DNA of 64,000 nucleotides from contig JAOTVV010000011.1 of assembly GCA_029863245.1 (NCBI GenBank), positions 1 to 64,000 of the forward strand, in the 5' to 3' direction. Shown here one piece after another: positions 1-8,914 of this stretch. Position numbers and translations under genes: made by a program. The DNA is from Gemmatimonadota bacterium (GTDB taxonomy: Bacteria; Gemmatimonadota; Gemmatimonadetes; Gemmatimonadales; GWC2-71-9). Each line of letters opens with the position of its first letter. The first letter of the stretch is position 1. A model generated the notes under the pieces. It worked only from the letters and a program-made list of their open reading frames with translations. It was not told where the DNA came from and ran no database searches.

Positions 1-11
1 CTCCCCCTGCG

Positions 12-212
12 TCAAGGGCCGCGCCCAGCCGGCGTTCTTCGGGCGCCCTGCCGCCACAGGGTCATCGTGAGACCGGGTGCCTCTACGCTGTTTGCCTCGC
101 ACGTCGTAGCTGGCCGCGTGGGCTCCAGAGAACTGTAACTAGAACGTACTCGCTAGCCGACGACCAGTGCACTCATCACAAGTGCACAGCCAGCGATGCG
201 GAACGCACGCAC
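12..212 (-). pseudogene. Possible decayed lipoprotein gene (leader, then early stop)
   Basis: A GTG at 212 follows a GGAGG motif with 7-nt spacing and opens a short reading frame encoding a basic start (VRAFR) and a hydrophobic stretch with a Cys (IAGCALVMSALVVG). It stops at TAG 155-153. Reading past that stop gives 47 Arg/Thr-rich codons to a TGA at 14-12, which do not look like conserved protein. The Shine-Dalgarno plus signal-peptide beginning resembles the starts of the two lipoproteins downstream. I infer a truncated or decayed small lipoprotein gene. It could also be chance. Confidence 0.25.
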
Positions 213-523
213 GGTGCCACCTCCAAATCAGGAAACGGTGAGTAGTCTCCCGTCGATAGTCCAGCAGTCGCGTCGTCGGTGGGCGTCCAGATGGAGGGCG
301 TCGCTCTAGCGACGGGGCCGTTGAAGGGCCACCGGCAGGTTTGAAACTCAGCGTGCTAGCATAGGGCGTTACACTCGGATGCCCAAGGACGGGAATTGTC
401 CGGTTTGGATTGAACTGCAGCGCTAGGGAGAGCCCCGAACGCCGTGTGACGCTCGGGGCTGAGACTCAGTGTGCGATGCGCTCAAGAGCAGGAGCGACGC
501 ATCGCCACGACCCTGGGTGAGGA
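213..523. other. Intergenic region with a diverged repeat block and a hairpin
   Basis: No gene is seen here. Positions 264-339 resemble positions 1121-1196: both share a 13-nt core GTCGCGTCGTCGG, then GGCGTC-rich sequence, CGGGGCCG and GGGCCACCG. Both lie about 50 nt upstream of a minus-strand lipoprotein-like start. A perfect 8-bp inverted repeat (AGCCCCGA / TCGGGGCT, 431-460) lies just past the stop of the gene at 524-1072. Confidence 0.5.
431..460 (-). terminator. Hairpin downstream of lipoprotein gene; contains a 21-nt repeat
   Basis: AGCCCCGA (431-438) pairs perfectly with TCGGGGCT (453-460) around a 14-nt loop, 64 nt past the stop of the minus-strand gene at 524-1072. No T-run follows on the minus strand, so termination would be atypical. 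Positions 431-451 match 2208-2228 at 20 of 21 bases. The second copy does not form the same hairpin, so the shared unit is the sequence and not the structure. Confidence 0.35.
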
Positions 524-1072
524 TCAGTTCACCACGCAGGCCTGAATCTTCACCTCGTAGGTATCGAACAGGATGGGGGGAGGACCGGTCCCGTCCCAGG
601 TCCCGTCGATCTCAAACGAGTAGTGCGTGCGCATCTTGAGGTGCCGAGCCCCATCCTCCCGTACGTAGTTCTCCAGCAGCTCGGTCGCAGCCCGGTAGGT
701 CGAACCGTCCCGCTTGAGCTGGAAGTGCCCCGGCTGCGCGGTGAACGTCGGATACCACTTGAACCCGGTCGCGACGTCCTGCACGTAGAGGCCCGGCTCG
801 AAGACGTTGTCGATCATCATGTTCAGGCCACCCCAGCCGGTGGTGGTGCTCTTCGAGTAAAGGGTCTGGGTGCCGAAGACCTGCACGTCGCCGAGGCAGG
901 GGAAGCTCCGAACGATCTCCCCATTTTCAGAGGGAAAGTCAAAAAGGACGACCCAGCCATCGCGGTCGGTCGGCGAGACCCTCGCCAGGGCGACGGTCTC
1001 GTCCAGCGCCGTCGGCTGGTCCTGGCAGGCGGCCAGCAGCAGTGGGACCAGCATGAAGCGTAGGTAGCGCAT
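524..1072 (-). CDS. Hypothetical lipoprotein
   Basis: The 182-residue product begins with a typical bacterial lipoprotein signal (MRYLRFMLVPLLLAAC) whose Cys16 fits the lipobox LAAC. It is therefore probably a membrane-anchored, exported protein. AGGAAG lies 7 nt before the ATG. The mature part is rich in aromatic and polar residues, has a few Cys and ends in KIQACVVN; I recognise no domain. It is a single gene with about 300 nt of spacer on its 5' side. Function unknown. Confidence 0.7.
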   Translation of the reverse strand: MRYLRFMLVPLLLAACQDQPTALDETVALARVSPTDRDGWVVLFDFPSENGEIVRSFPCLGDVQVFGTQTLYSKSTTTGWGGLNMMIDNVFEPGLYVQDVATGFKWYPTFTAQPGHFQLKRDGSTYRAATELLENYVREDGARHLKMRTHYSFEIDGTWDGTGPPPILFDTYEVKIQACVVN

Positions 1073-1377
1073 ACCACACTTCCTGAGAAAGACGTGACGT
1101 CAACTTCCCTGTGGGCTGGTGCAGCGGTCGCGTCGTCGGGCAGGCGTCGTGCTGCGGCGTCTGTCGGGCGGCGGGGCCGGGAGGGCCACCGACGGGATGG
1201 TTGCCTTTGTGATTGTCTTGATACGACACGGGACCAACGCTGACAAGAGTGGTAGCAATGCCACAATTGAAGTGAAATAGTCCTGTATGCCTCTCACGAT
1301 TTGAGAGTCGTTCAGTTGCTGTTGACGCCGCGTTATCACCCTCACCCTACCGTCGCGCACCCTCACCGGAGGACGCG
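1073..1377. other. Intergenic region with second copy of the diverged repeat block
   Basis: This spacer separates the lipoprotein gene (minus) from the doubtful ORF at 1378 (plus). It holds the second copy (1121-1196) of the 76-nt block also found at 264-339. A TTGACG at 1322-1327 could be a plus-strand -35 element, but no good -10 follows at the right spacing. I see no structural RNA. Confidence 0.4.
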
Positions 1378-1908
1378 ATGGACCGCATTTGTTTCTTCTG
1401 TGGCGATCAGATGATGTGTTGGGCGCGAGGCCGCTACGCGCTACAAGTGTGCTTCGGTACGGGTGCGGCGGATGAGTGGTGGGAAGTGTGGCGCTGTCCG
1501 ATGTGTGGGTTCGTGGCGGTGTCACTCTATGGTGCGGCTAATTGGCTGTACAGACGGCGCCGATTGGCTTGGTGCCGGGCGGGTGTGCAAGGGGGTCGCG
1601 GTGTGGAGAAGGGACGGTGGCTCGGTTCAGTACTCCATGAGCTCCGCCGACCACGAGCCATCCGTGATGCGGAGCGTGTCCGGCGTGACGGGGCCATAAA
1701 GATTGTGCACCATCACCGCCACAAAACTGAACGTGCCAGCACACTGCTGCCCACCGAGATCGAAGTCAGTAACAGTGACGGTGCCGGTGAGTGTCTCGGT
1801 GGTGCTGTATCCGACGTGGGTGTCCCACCCGATGGCGTCCTGGTCCAAGACAAATCCCTGCTCGCCACCTGCAGCGAGTGTCACCGTACGGGGACCGGTA
1901 AGCCGTAG
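1378..1908 (+). CDS. Doubtful ORF with zinc-ribbon-like N-terminus
   Basis: The ATG has a GGAGG five nt upstream. The first 45 residues contain CFFC and CPMC pairs spaced like a zinc ribbon (Cys5/Cys8 and Cys40/Cys43) and several Trp. Beyond about residue 80 the translation turns Arg-rich and lies antisense to the convincing lipoprotein gene at 1627-2109, so that part is probably not real. It could be a short zinc-ribbon protein that has lost its own stop codon through a frameshift, or a chance ORF. Confidence 0.25.
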   Translation: MDRICFFCGDQMMCWARGRYALQVCFGTGAADEWWEVWRCPMCGFVAVSLYGAANWLYRRRRLAWCRAGVQGGRGVEKGRWLGSVLHELRRPRAIRDAERVRRDGAIKIVHHHRHKTERASTLLPTEIEVSNSDGAGECLGGAVSDVGVPPDGVLVQDKSLLATCSECHRTGTGKP

Positions 1909-2109
1909 TTCCGCCAGCCGAATCGCACGTCGCGTGTCCGCGCCGGTCGAACGCGATCCGGTCACCCGGAGCTCCTGGTTGCGGTAGAGGCAGGTCACAC
2001 GCTCGGCTTGCCAGAGCGCCCCGTCGATGGTCGCCTCCATGAACTCTGGGACGTTGGGACCACAGGCTGCAACGATGACGAGAACGGCGAGGATGGTGGC
2101 GGAGCGCAT
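1627..2109 (-). CDS. Hypothetical lipoprotein, DUF6252-like
   Basis: I place the start at the ATG at 2109 because GGGAGG lies six nt upstream and the product then opens with a clean lipoprotein signal (MRSATILAVLVIVAAC, Cys16). A start 42 nt further upstream adds a charged segment before the signal and is unlikely. The 160-residue product contains ATIDGALWQAE near residue 26 and a late GTVTVTDFD / GTFSFVA pair. These resemble the small secreted beta-sandwich proteins of the DUF6252 type; that match is from memory and tentative. Function unknown. Confidence 0.7.
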   Translation of the reverse strand: MRSATILAVLVIVAACGPNVPEFMEATIDGALWQAERVTCLYRNQELRVTGSRSTGADTRRAIRLAELRLTGPRTVTLAAGGEQGFVLDQDAIGWDTHVGYSTTETLTGTVTVTDFDLGGQQCAGTFSFVAVMVHNLYGPVTPDTLRITDGSWSAELMEY

Positions 2110-2378
2110 ATGCGCCTCCCAATCAGGACGGACCGAGATTATGCGCACCACGTCAAGACAGCGTCAAGCGGAAAACGCAATCGCCCAGCGCGGGGCGGGC
2201 AAAGAGGAGCCCCGAACGCCGCGTGACGGGCGTAGCCCCAATAGCGGCGGAGCACCTCGTGGGCGTCGGCGAGCGTGGGCGGCACGATGGGTCAGCATCG
2301 GTAGGGACAGCACACAATGGTGGAAGCGGAGCCAGTCGCGGAATCCGGAATCACCACATGACTGGGCGAAAACCTGTA
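2110..2378. other. Intergenic region with second copy of a 21-nt repeat
   Basis: No gene is seen. Positions 2208-2228 repeat 431-451 with one mismatch (AGCCCCGAACGCCG then C or T, then GTGACG). Both copies lie downstream of a minus-strand stop codon. Within this copy ACGCC and GGGCGT can pair, but the long stem of the first copy is missing. Confidence 0.4.
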
Positions 2379-2933
2379 CTAACCGCCGAGCGGAGAATGC
2401 TCGGTGCGGGTGACCGCATACAGAAACACGTCCTGTGCCTCGTCGCCTATGTTCGGAAACCGCATGTAGCGCCTCAGTCGGCCCTCACACACCATCCCGG
2501 CCTTCTCCATGGTTCGGGCAGACGCCCCGTTGTCCACGTGACACACTGCCTGCACCCGCTCCACCCCGGGGATCGAAAACGCAAACGCGATCACGCCCCG
2601 GACCGACTCGGTTCCGTATCCCTGGTTCCAGTACGGCCTGGCGATGTTGAAGCCGAAGTCGGCGCGCGGCGGCTCGACCCGGAGATGCATCGCACCGATC
2701 AACACCCCGTCCGCGTCGCGGATCATCACCCAGGGGAACGACCGCTCGTCCTGCTCATCACAGATGAAGTGATCCAGGAACGCGTGCGTGTCCGTGATGG
2801 AGCGGTGCGGCGTCCAGAGAACGTAGCGCGCCACGTCGTGGTCACGCGCGTAGCCGTCGTAGATTGCCTGAGCGTCTTGGTGGGCAGGCGGACGGAGAAG
2901 GAGCCGCGCCGTGGTGATGGTGCGCGCGGTCAT
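2379..2933 (-). CDS. GNAT N-acetyltransferase, RimJ/RimL type
   Basis: This is a cytoplasmic acetyl-CoA-dependent N-acetyltransferase of 184 residues, the normal length for the RimJ/RimL-like branch. Seen: the opening ARLLLRPP typical of the family, the pyrophosphate-binding turn YWNQGYGTE near residues 115-123 and the acceptor-side motif NGASARTMEKAGM. The substrate cannot be told from sequence. RimJ/L relatives acetylate ribosomal protein N-termini, but many act on small molecules or antibiotics. It is the last gene of the long minus-strand run, 13 nt after a lipoprotein gene. Confidence 0.85.
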   Translation of the reverse strand: MTARTITTARLLLRPPAHQDAQAIYDGYARDHDVARYVLWTPHRSITDTHAFLDHFICDEQDERSFPWVMIRDADGVLIGAMHLRVEPPRADFGFNIARPYWNQGYGTESVRGVIAFAFSIPGVERVQAVCHVDNGASARTMEKAGMVCEGRLRRYMRFPNIGDEAQDVFLYAVTRTEHSPLGG

Positions 2934-2946
2934 GCTCGCTCGGGAC

Positions 2947-3492
2947 TCAGCCGCCGACGGTGGGGATCTGACCGGGGACCGCCCTGAACTGTGCAGTGAC
3001 CGTCAGGTTGGTGGCGCTGGACGTGCCCGATCCCGAAAGTACGACGGCCGTGAACGAGACGGATCCGACTACCTCGTCTCCGCTCGATGCCGTGACCTGC
3101 ACGGCGCCGGTCTCGGAGACGAAGAAGCCTGACTCCCCGCTGGCCCGCTGGAACACGTAGCCCCCGTCGAAATCGTCGGGGCTGCACATGGTGCACGCAG
3201 CTGGAATGACGACGTACGTACCCACTTCGGGGCGCTGCGTGTTGAAGCGGCCTAGCACGATCACGTCCCGGTCGAATTGGGTCGCCCCCTTCTGATCCAG
3301 GGCGATCACGAACCCCTGACTCCCTCCCTGCGACGCGATCCCGAACACGGCCGTCCCGTTGAGCGCGAGCGTGAGGTCGCCGGTGACGGTGCCCGTGAAC
3401 GATCCCTGGTCCGCCGGTCCGGTGCCCTCACCGCACGCCACCCCGACCGCGAGAGCGAGTCCGGCGAGCACCAACCGTATCCTGTCCTGCAT
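2947..3492 (-). CDS. Hypothetical lipoprotein
   Basis: The 181-residue product starts with a hydrophobic leader ending in a lipobox-like GVAC (Cys20) followed by EGTGPADQG, so it is probably exported and lipidated. AAGGAG lies four nt before the ATG. The mature part is Gly/Val/Thr-rich with repeated beta-like segments (GTVTGDLTLALNGTAVFG, VGSVSFTAVVLSG) and an ACTMCSP Cys pair near residue 100. It resembles small secreted beta-sandwich proteins with no assigned function. It lies 36 nt after the enoyl-CoA hydratase and 13 nt before the GNAT gene. Confidence 0.7.
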   Translation of the reverse strand: MQDRIRLVLAGLALAVGVACGEGTGPADQGSFTGTVTGDLTLALNGTAVFGIASQGGSQGFVIALDQKGATQFDRDVIVLGRFNTQRPEVGTYVVIPAACTMCSPDDFDGGYVFQRASGESGFFVSETGAVQVTASSGDEVVGSVSFTAVVLSGSGTSSATNLTVTAQFRAVPGQIPTVGG

Positions 3493-3528
3493 ATCGCTCC
3501 TTCCGTCAAGCGCTCTGACAACGCGCCC

Positions 3529-4290
3529 CTACTTGTCCAAGAACTTCGCGACGGCCGCTTTGAAGTCCGGGGTTGCCCTCGCCACCGCGTTGGTGCTAGC
3601 ACCAAGGTCGATCGCTTCCTCGAAGCTCCGACCGTCGATCGCGTAGAGCTGCTGCTTGATGAATGCCAGGGCCGTCCCGCTGCTTGCTGCCAGACGGTCC
3701 AGAATTTCCCGAACGAGACCATCGAACCCGTCGGCCGGAACGACGCGTGACACCAGTCCCACTGCCTGGGCCTCCGCCGCGCCCAGCAAGCGTCCGGTCG
3801 CGACGAGTTCGAAGGCCACCTTCTCACCCACCGCACGATACAGCATCGCCATGACCATTGCCGGAACGAAGCCGCGGCGCACTTCCGGATATCCAAACGT
3901 GGCCTGCTCATGTGCCAGTACCACATCGCATGCCGACGCCAATCCGCACCCACCGGCGAGCGCTCTCCCCTGGACGACCGCCGCCACGGGCTTTGGGAGC
4001 CGACGCATGCGTACGAACACCTCGCCGAGACGCCGCGCATGCGCTTCGTTCTCACCGGGCGACTGACCCACCGACGCGAGGAGCTCCGCGAGATCGGCCC
4101 CGGCGCAGAAGTCGGGTCCCGCCCCGAACACCGCCACGACTCGGACGTCCGGATCCAGGTCGGCTCGCTCGAGTCCCTCGAGGAGCCCGCTCACCATCGC
4201 CGTGTCGATAGCGTTCCGTTTGCCTGGACGGTTGAGCGTGAGCGAGAGCACGCCCCCGGCGAGGGCAACGAGCACCCGGTCACCCGACAC
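3529..4290 (-). CDS. Enoyl-CoA hydratase/isomerase (crotonase family)
   Basis: A 253-residue crotonase-fold enzyme, the usual length. These proteins hydrate or isomerise enoyl-CoA thioesters in the cytoplasm. The oxyanion-hole segments read DFCAGADLAEL and GRALAGGCGLASACD, and the active-site helix reads PEVRRGFVPAM. The PEVRxGxxPA form is the one I associate with methylglutaconyl-CoA hydratase (LiuC/AUH) rather than classic short-chain crotonase; this is tentative. The GTG start overlaps the stop of the AtuA-like small protein by 11 nt. Neighbouring AtuA and acyl-CoA carboxylase genes point to branched-chain or isoprenoid acyl-CoA breakdown. Confidence 0.9.
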   Translation of the reverse strand: MSGDRVLVALAGGVLSLTLNRPGKRNAIDTAMVSGLLEGLERADLDPDVRVVAVFGAGPDFCAGADLAELLASVGQSPGENEAHARRLGEVFVRMRRLPKPVAAVVQGRALAGGCGLASACDVVLAHEQATFGYPEVRRGFVPAMVMAMLYRAVGEKVAFELVATGRLLGAAEAQAVGLVSRVVPADGFDGLVREILDRLAASSGTALAFIKQQLYAIDGRSFEEAIDLGASTNAVARATPDFKAAVAKFLDK

Positions 4291-4657
4291 GGAGATCCTC
4301 GGGGACGTCTACCTCCATCCGCAACATCGCGGTGGACAGCACCTTGCCCTGCGCGTCGGTCTTGAGCGAGAGCGTTCCCCCTCCCCCCAGCGCACCGTGC
4401 AGCAGGAAGTTGAGCGCGTGGAGATTGGGCAGCTCGAAGCGCTCGACCTTGCCCTCGATCATGCCACGGAAGTGCGCCGCTACCCGGCGAACCGTGAGCT
4501 GCTTGACGAGAATCGGGTAGTACTCGGGCCTGAGCGCGATCACACCCACGTTGGCCGTATCGCCCTTGTCGCCGCTGCGGGCGTGGGCCAGGTGTAACAG
4601 CAGCACCCGCCGCGTCCCTGTGGCGCGCTCTGGCTTGCGTCGCTGCTTCACACCCAT
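4280..4657 (-). CDS. AtuA-like C-terminal domain protein (separate small subunit)
   Basis: A 125-residue protein that matches the C-terminal ferredoxin-like domain normally fused to DUF1446 in AtuA. The landmark is the opening LAHARSGDKGDTANVGVIA (about residues 23-41), followed by a Gly-rich GALGGGGTLSLKTDAQGK turn near the end. It lies 16 nt after the DUF1446 gene on the same strand, so the two together rebuild a full-length AtuA from separate chains. AtuA is required for acyclic terpene (citronellol/geraniol) use in Pseudomonas, but its reaction is not known. Confidence 0.85.
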   Translation of the reverse strand: MGVKQRRKPERATGTRRVLLLHLAHARSGDKGDTANVGVIALRPEYYPILVKQLTVRRVAAHFRGMIEGKVERFELPNLHALNFLLHGALGGGGTLSLKTDAQGKVLSTAMLRMEVDVPEDLRVG

Positions 4658-4673
4658 GGGCTCTCCACACTCG

Positions 4674-6041
4674 CTACGGCTCGAGGATCTCGATCTCGGG
4701 CCGAATCTCGGACTTCGGGATCAGCGCCGGCCAGTACGCCACGATCGCTTCCACTTTCGGACGCCCGCCGGCGAACCCCGTGGCACTCGGCGGCCCGTTC
4801 AGGATGAGCGGGGCGATCTCACGCGAGAACCGTTCCACCGGTCCCCGCTCACGAGATCGCACACCGATCCGGAACTGCACCTCGGCGATGTTCGGATCGG
4901 GCGGGCCGGCGAGCCGGCCGTGAGTCGCATTCACCCCGACGAATTCCGTGAGGATCTGCTCGTACTCGAGCCCCAGCCGACGGAGCCGTTCGCGCACCAC
5001 CTGGTCGGCTTTCTGGGCCTTGGCCAGCGCATCGGGCCACGCGTACACCAGGGTCCCCACCGCCTTGTACCCATACAGGTAGGAGATCGACACCTTGAGC
5101 GAATCGGTGTCCGGCCGACCGCGCACTCCCGTCACCGCAACGCGATCGGGACCGGCCTGGTCGAGTCGAATGCTGGTGAAGTCGACAACACAGTCGGGCG
5201 TGATGTAGTTGGCCGGATCCCCCATTTCGTACAGCAGCTGTTCGGTCACCCCGGCCACCGACACCCGTCCGCCGGTGCCGGGGTGCTTGGTGACGACGAA
5301 AGACCCGTCTTCGGCAGCCTCGACGATCGGATACCCCGGATTGGCCAGGTCGGGAATCGTCTCCCAATCGACGAGGCAGTTGCCCCCCGTCGACTGCGCG
5401 CCGCATTCGTTGATGTGACCGGCCACGGTCCCGGCTGCGAGGCGATCCCACGCGTCCCGTGCCCAGCCGAACTCGTGGGCCAACGGCGCGAGCGTGAGCC
5501 CCGTATCGGTGACCCGACCCGTCACGATCACGTTCGCGCCACGTCGCAGCGCATCCACGACCGGCCACGCGCCGAGGTAGGCGTTGGCGCTTTGCACCCG
5601 GTCCCGGACCGCGAGAAGGCTCTCGCCCGTGTCCAGGTTCGCCAAGGGATGTCCCGCAGCAAGCAACTCGTCGATGCGGTCGAGGATGTCATCGCCCGTG
5701 ACAATCCCGACCCGTACTCCGTCTTCACACCCCGCCCGCCCGGCCGCTTCGAGTACGCCGTCGGCGCAAGCCCTCGGGTTCACCCCGCCGGCATTCGACA
5801 CGATGCGCACGTTGCTCGCCACGGCGTCCGGCAGCACCCGCTCCATCAGAGGCACGAAATCACGCGCGTACCCCAGCGCGGGATCGCGCGCCCGCTGCTT
5901 CTGCATGATGGACATCGTGACTTCGGCCAAGTAGTCCATCATCAGGTAGTCGATCGGCCCGCCCTCGACCTGTCGGATGGGCGCCTCGAGCCAGTCACCC
6001 CAGAACCCTTGCCCCGACGCAACACGGACGACGCGGCTCAC
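4674..6041 (-). CDS. atuA: AtuA/DUF1446 family protein
   Basis: This 455-residue cytoplasmic protein is a DUF1446 (acyclic terpene utilisation AtuA) family member. Seen: the start [12 protein letters not shown], the [16 protein letters not shown] segment, SNAGGVNP near residue 83, [13 protein letters not shown] and [12 protein letters not shown] around residue 210. It ends where full-length AtuA would continue into the small domain encoded next door. The GTG start overlaps the stop of the subtilase gene by 4 nt. The family lies beside geranyl-CoA or methylcrotonyl-CoA carboxylase genes elsewhere, as here, but no catalytic role is established. Confidence 0.85.
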   Translation of the reverse strand: MSRVVRVASGQGFWGDWLEAPIRQVEGGPIDYLMMDYLAEVTMSIMQKQRARDPALGYARDFVPLMERVLPDAVASNVRIVSNAGGVNPRACADGVLEAAGRAGCEDGVRVGIVTGDDILDRIDELLAAGHPLANLDTGESLLAVRDRVQSANAYLGAWPVVDALRRGANVIVTGRVTDTGLTLAPLAHEFGWARDAWDRLAAGTVAGHINECGAQSTGGNCLVDWETIPDLANPGYPIVEAAEDGSFVVTKHPGTGGRVSVAGVTEQLLYEMGDPANYITPDCVVDFTSIRLDQAGPDRVAVTGVRGRPDTDSLKVSISYLYGYKAVGTLVYAWPDALAKAQKADQVVRERLRRLGLEYEQILTEFVGVNATHGRLAGPPDPNIAEVQFRIGVRSRERGPVERFSREIAPLILNGPPSATGFAGGRPKVEAIVAYWPALIPKSEIRPEIEILEP

Positions 6042-8914
6042 GGGACCGGCCTCACACCGCTCTGCCGACGGACCAGCGAGCTCTTGATCGGCGCGCCGCG
6101 TTCCGGCACCACGTGGATCTCGAGGAGCGGAGTGAACCCTGAGAGGGAATCGAGCTCAGTCTCTGGCCAGGCAAACCGGACCGTCCCGGTGCCGACCGGC
6201 GGGAGCGTGAGGGCGCTTGAGCCCGACACGCTGTCTGCAGCGAGTGCACGGGGCTCTTCAGCGAGGAAGCTGAGTGCAACCGAGGCACTCCATCGCATGG
6301 GAGGGCTCACGAGGGCAAAGGCCGGCAACAGCTCGACCGTGAGCCGTGTGCCGCGGACCGCTGGCGGCAGCTCCACTTGCTGCCGCCCCACGGCATAGTT
6401 GAGCGGCCCGTCGCTCAGCTTGCGTCCCGCAGCATCGAAGACCGTAACACCGAAATCCGTCAGCTCGCGCCATTTGTCGCGCGCCACCTTCACTTCGACC
6501 ACCAGCTTCGACGCCCACGACGGCACGTCGGTCTCGACCAGTGATGCGAGGTCGCCGGCACCCTCCACCTGGAGTGCCCGACGCTGTCCCACGATCGCGG
6601 CCTCCACGCGAACCGCGAGCGACTCGGCAGCGGTGTTCTCGAGCGTGACAGCGAGGTCGTCTGACACGGTGATGATTCGTGCCGCCGCCATGGCGGCGCC
6701 GAGCCTGTATGTCACGGCTCGCGTCGGTGCTGCCACGACCACGGCCTCGTACACCCCGGGCACCACGTCTTCGGCCGTCACGAGGATCTCCGCAGCCGGC
6801 CCGTTCAGGCCGCCTGCCGTGACGCTGCTCCCACCGCGGTAGGGCTGCCCCGTCGGTTCGAATAGATACAGCGTGGCCTCGTTGGATGGCTCGGCCAAGT
6901 CGAGCTGAACCAGGAGACCGTTCGTTCCCTCCGGAACGGTGAGGAAGTACCGCGCAATGGCACCGGGCGTCAGCATGCCACTCAGCCTGAGCGGCTCGTC
7001 CAGCGGGTACGGCACGACGACGACGTTGCGCAGACCGAACGACGCGCCGGCCAACGTGTCCGTGGCCGGGAGCGCCCAGACCGTCCCCACGTAGAGCCCG
7101 GGCTCCACGAGCGCGCCAGCGTCATAGGTGACGTCGACCGTAACCGGACTGCCGCCCGGCTCGATCATCCGTGGGGCGCGGACCCACGGGGCGTCAGGAA
7201 CCAGCAGCAGTCGTGCGGCTGGTTGCCGTCCCACCGCGGCGATCTGGAAAGTCTGGATCGTGTCCGCAGGCGACCGCAGTCCCGCGCGGCGATACGCAGC
7301 CGACGCCTTGGCACCCCCGTCGCCGGCCGATGGGGCAAGGACTTCGTAGATCGCCGTCTGATGCGTTCCGACGAGCCACTGAAACGCCGCAGGGACGTCG
7401 GCCACTCCCGTGCCCTCGTCGAGCACGGTGGTGCCGGCGAGCGGTCGGGCCGTGTTGACCAGCGCGCGCTTGAGATCGATGGCGCCCACCGCATGCCCCC
7501 GCTGCACCATCCCCGACTGGAGAAGTGCCGCGGCACCGGCAATCTGAGGTGCTGCCATGCTCGTGCCCCCGGAGATCTCCTCGCCGGTCCGCCACGGCGG
7601 CACATTAGAATACGCCACCCCGGGCGCGCACACCTCGGGTTTCGCCACCTCCCCGCCACGCGCGCTCCACCATCCGAGCACGTCGGGTGCAGGCGGTTTT
7701 CCGGGCTGCGGCGCCTCGGCGTAGACGCCCGGGAAGACGGCACACGCCGTCAGCGCGTGGGCGGCCGACCCGGGGAACCCGACGGTGGAGAGTCCCGGTC
7801 CGTCGTTACCCGCACTGATCACGATCAGCACCTCGGGGTACGCAAGGGCGAAGGCGTCGACCACCGAGTCGATGACCGCCGTGCCCTCGATCTCGTTTCC
7901 GACCCCGTAGCTGAGGTTCACGACGAGCGGCAGGCGTCGGCGCTGCGCAAAGGCGACGGCGTGCTCCAAGGCGCGCAGCATGCTCCCCGAGACGGAGATC
8001 CCGCCTCGCGTGTTGTTGGCGATCTTGAGGGCCAGGAGCTGTGCTCCCGGGGCCACGCCGTCGAACCCGTCCACACCGAACAGATCGTGGCCCGCCGCGA
8101 TGCCCGCCACGTGACTGCCATGGCTGGAGTTGTCCATGACGAGATCGAGCACCGGCCGGCCATCGCGCTCCACGAGGTTCACCGCGACATGCATCGGCCC
8201 GTCGATGCCCGCACGGTCGCGGAACGAGAAGGTCTCGTAGGAGACGGCGTAGTCCCGTTGGGCCCGGTCGTCCTGGAAGCTGCCGTCCGCACCGGCGTCC
8301 ACCACGACCACCCATCCGTCACTGGCCTTCCCCACTACCAGCGCGTACTCGTCGGTGATGGCGCCGTTGCCGTTCAAATCGGCGGCAGGTGGTGCGCCGA
8401 GCGTGATTTCGCGGAACACGCCCCCGTAGTAGGGTCCCGTCGCGAGGGCCGCGACGCGCCCAAAACCCCCGATAACCCGGCCATCGATCGTGACGGTGCC
8501 GTCACTCTGGGGCTCGATCGCCCGGAGCACGACGCGTCCCTCACCCGAGAAGTCACGAACGTCGAGAACCTTGCGCTCGCCCGTGGACGTGGTCCGCAAG
8601 CCTGGGAGTGCCGGATCAGTTCCGCTGTCCAGAATCGCGATCAGGACACCGCGCCCGTCGTACGAGGGCTGGGCCACCCGGAACGCATCGGCCCCGATGC
8701 TCCGGAGTGGCAACAAGCCGGCAAGAAAGGCAATGCGGGGCGGGAGCGCAGGGTCGCGCCCGTCTGCTGCCGGGCGATCGCCGAACGCCGTCGCGGCCCG
8801 GATGTCGCCGGCTACCGCGGGCCGGATCGGCGGGTCCGGAGCCGGAGTGCCGGCACACCCGACCCCCACTGCCAGAGCCAGGCTCGCGGCGAGCCACCGT
8901 CTGCGTGCGGTCAC
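6038..8914 (-). CDS. Large S8 subtilisin-like serine peptidase, TPP-II-like layout
   Basis: A 958-residue exported peptidase. The N-terminus is a signal peptide with a possible lipidation Cys20 (weak lipobox GVGC). Catalytic residues are Asp96 (ILDSGTD), His265 (SSHGSHVAG), oxyanion Asn370 (ISAGNDG) and Ser452 (GGTSMAAP). The Asp-His distance of 169 residues is far above the ~32 of classic subtilisins and recalls tripeptidyl-peptidase II. Inside that insert lies a [12 protein letters not shown] segment like a dockerin or EF-hand calcium loop. The remaining ~490 residues are beta-rich. The GTG overlaps the carboxylase stop by 4 nt. Why a protease sits in an acyl-CoA operon is unclear. Confidence 0.9.
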   Translation of the reverse strand: MTARRRWLAASLALAVGVGCAGTPAPDPPIRPAVAGDIRAATAFGDRPAADGRDPALPPRIAFLAGLLPLRSIGADAFRVAQPSYDGRGVLIAILDSGTDPALPGLRTTSTGERKVLDVRDFSGEGRVVLRAIEPQSDGTVTIDGRVIGGFGRVAALATGPYYGGVFREITLGAPPAADLNGNGAITDEYALVVGKASDGWVVVVDAGADGSFQDDRAQRDYAVSYETFSFRDRAGIDGPMHVAVNLVERDGRPVLDLVMDNSSHGSHVAGIAAGHDLFGVDGFDGVAPGAQLLALKIANNTRGGISVSGSMLRALEHAVAFAQRRRLPLVVNLSYGVGNEIEGTAVIDSVVDAFALAYPEVLIVISAGNDGPGLSTVGFPGSAAHALTACAVFPGVYAEAPQPGKPPAPDVLGWWSARGGEVAKPEVCAPGVAYSNVPPWRTGEEISGGTSMAAPQIAGAAALLQSGMVQRGHAVGAIDLKRALVNTARPLAGTTVLDEGTGVADVPAAFQWLVGTHQTAIYEVLAPSAGDGGAKASAAYRRAGLRSPADTIQTFQIAAVGRQPAARLLLVPDAPWVRAPRMIEPGGSPVTVDVTYDAGALVEPGLYVGTVWALPATDTLAGASFGLRNVVVVPYPLDEPLRLSGMLTPGAIARYFLTVPEGTNGLLVQLDLAEPSNEATLYLFEPTGQPYRGGSSVTAGGLNGPAAEILVTAEDVVPGVYEAVVVAAPTRAVTYRLGAAMAAARIITVSDDLAVTLENTAAESLAVRVEAAIVGQRRALQVEGAGDLASLVETDVPSWASKLVVEVKVARDKWRELTDFGVTVFDAAGRKLSDGPLNYAVGRQQVELPPAVRGTRLTVELLPAFALVSPPMRWSASVALSFLAEEPRALAADSVSGSSALTLPPVGTGTVRFAWPETELDSLSGFTPLLEIHVVPERGAPIKSSLVRRQSGVRPVP

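Noticed and set aside
361-460. Integron attC site
   Set aside because: No paired RYYYAAC and GTTRRRY core sites with the right spacing were found, and no integrase is present.
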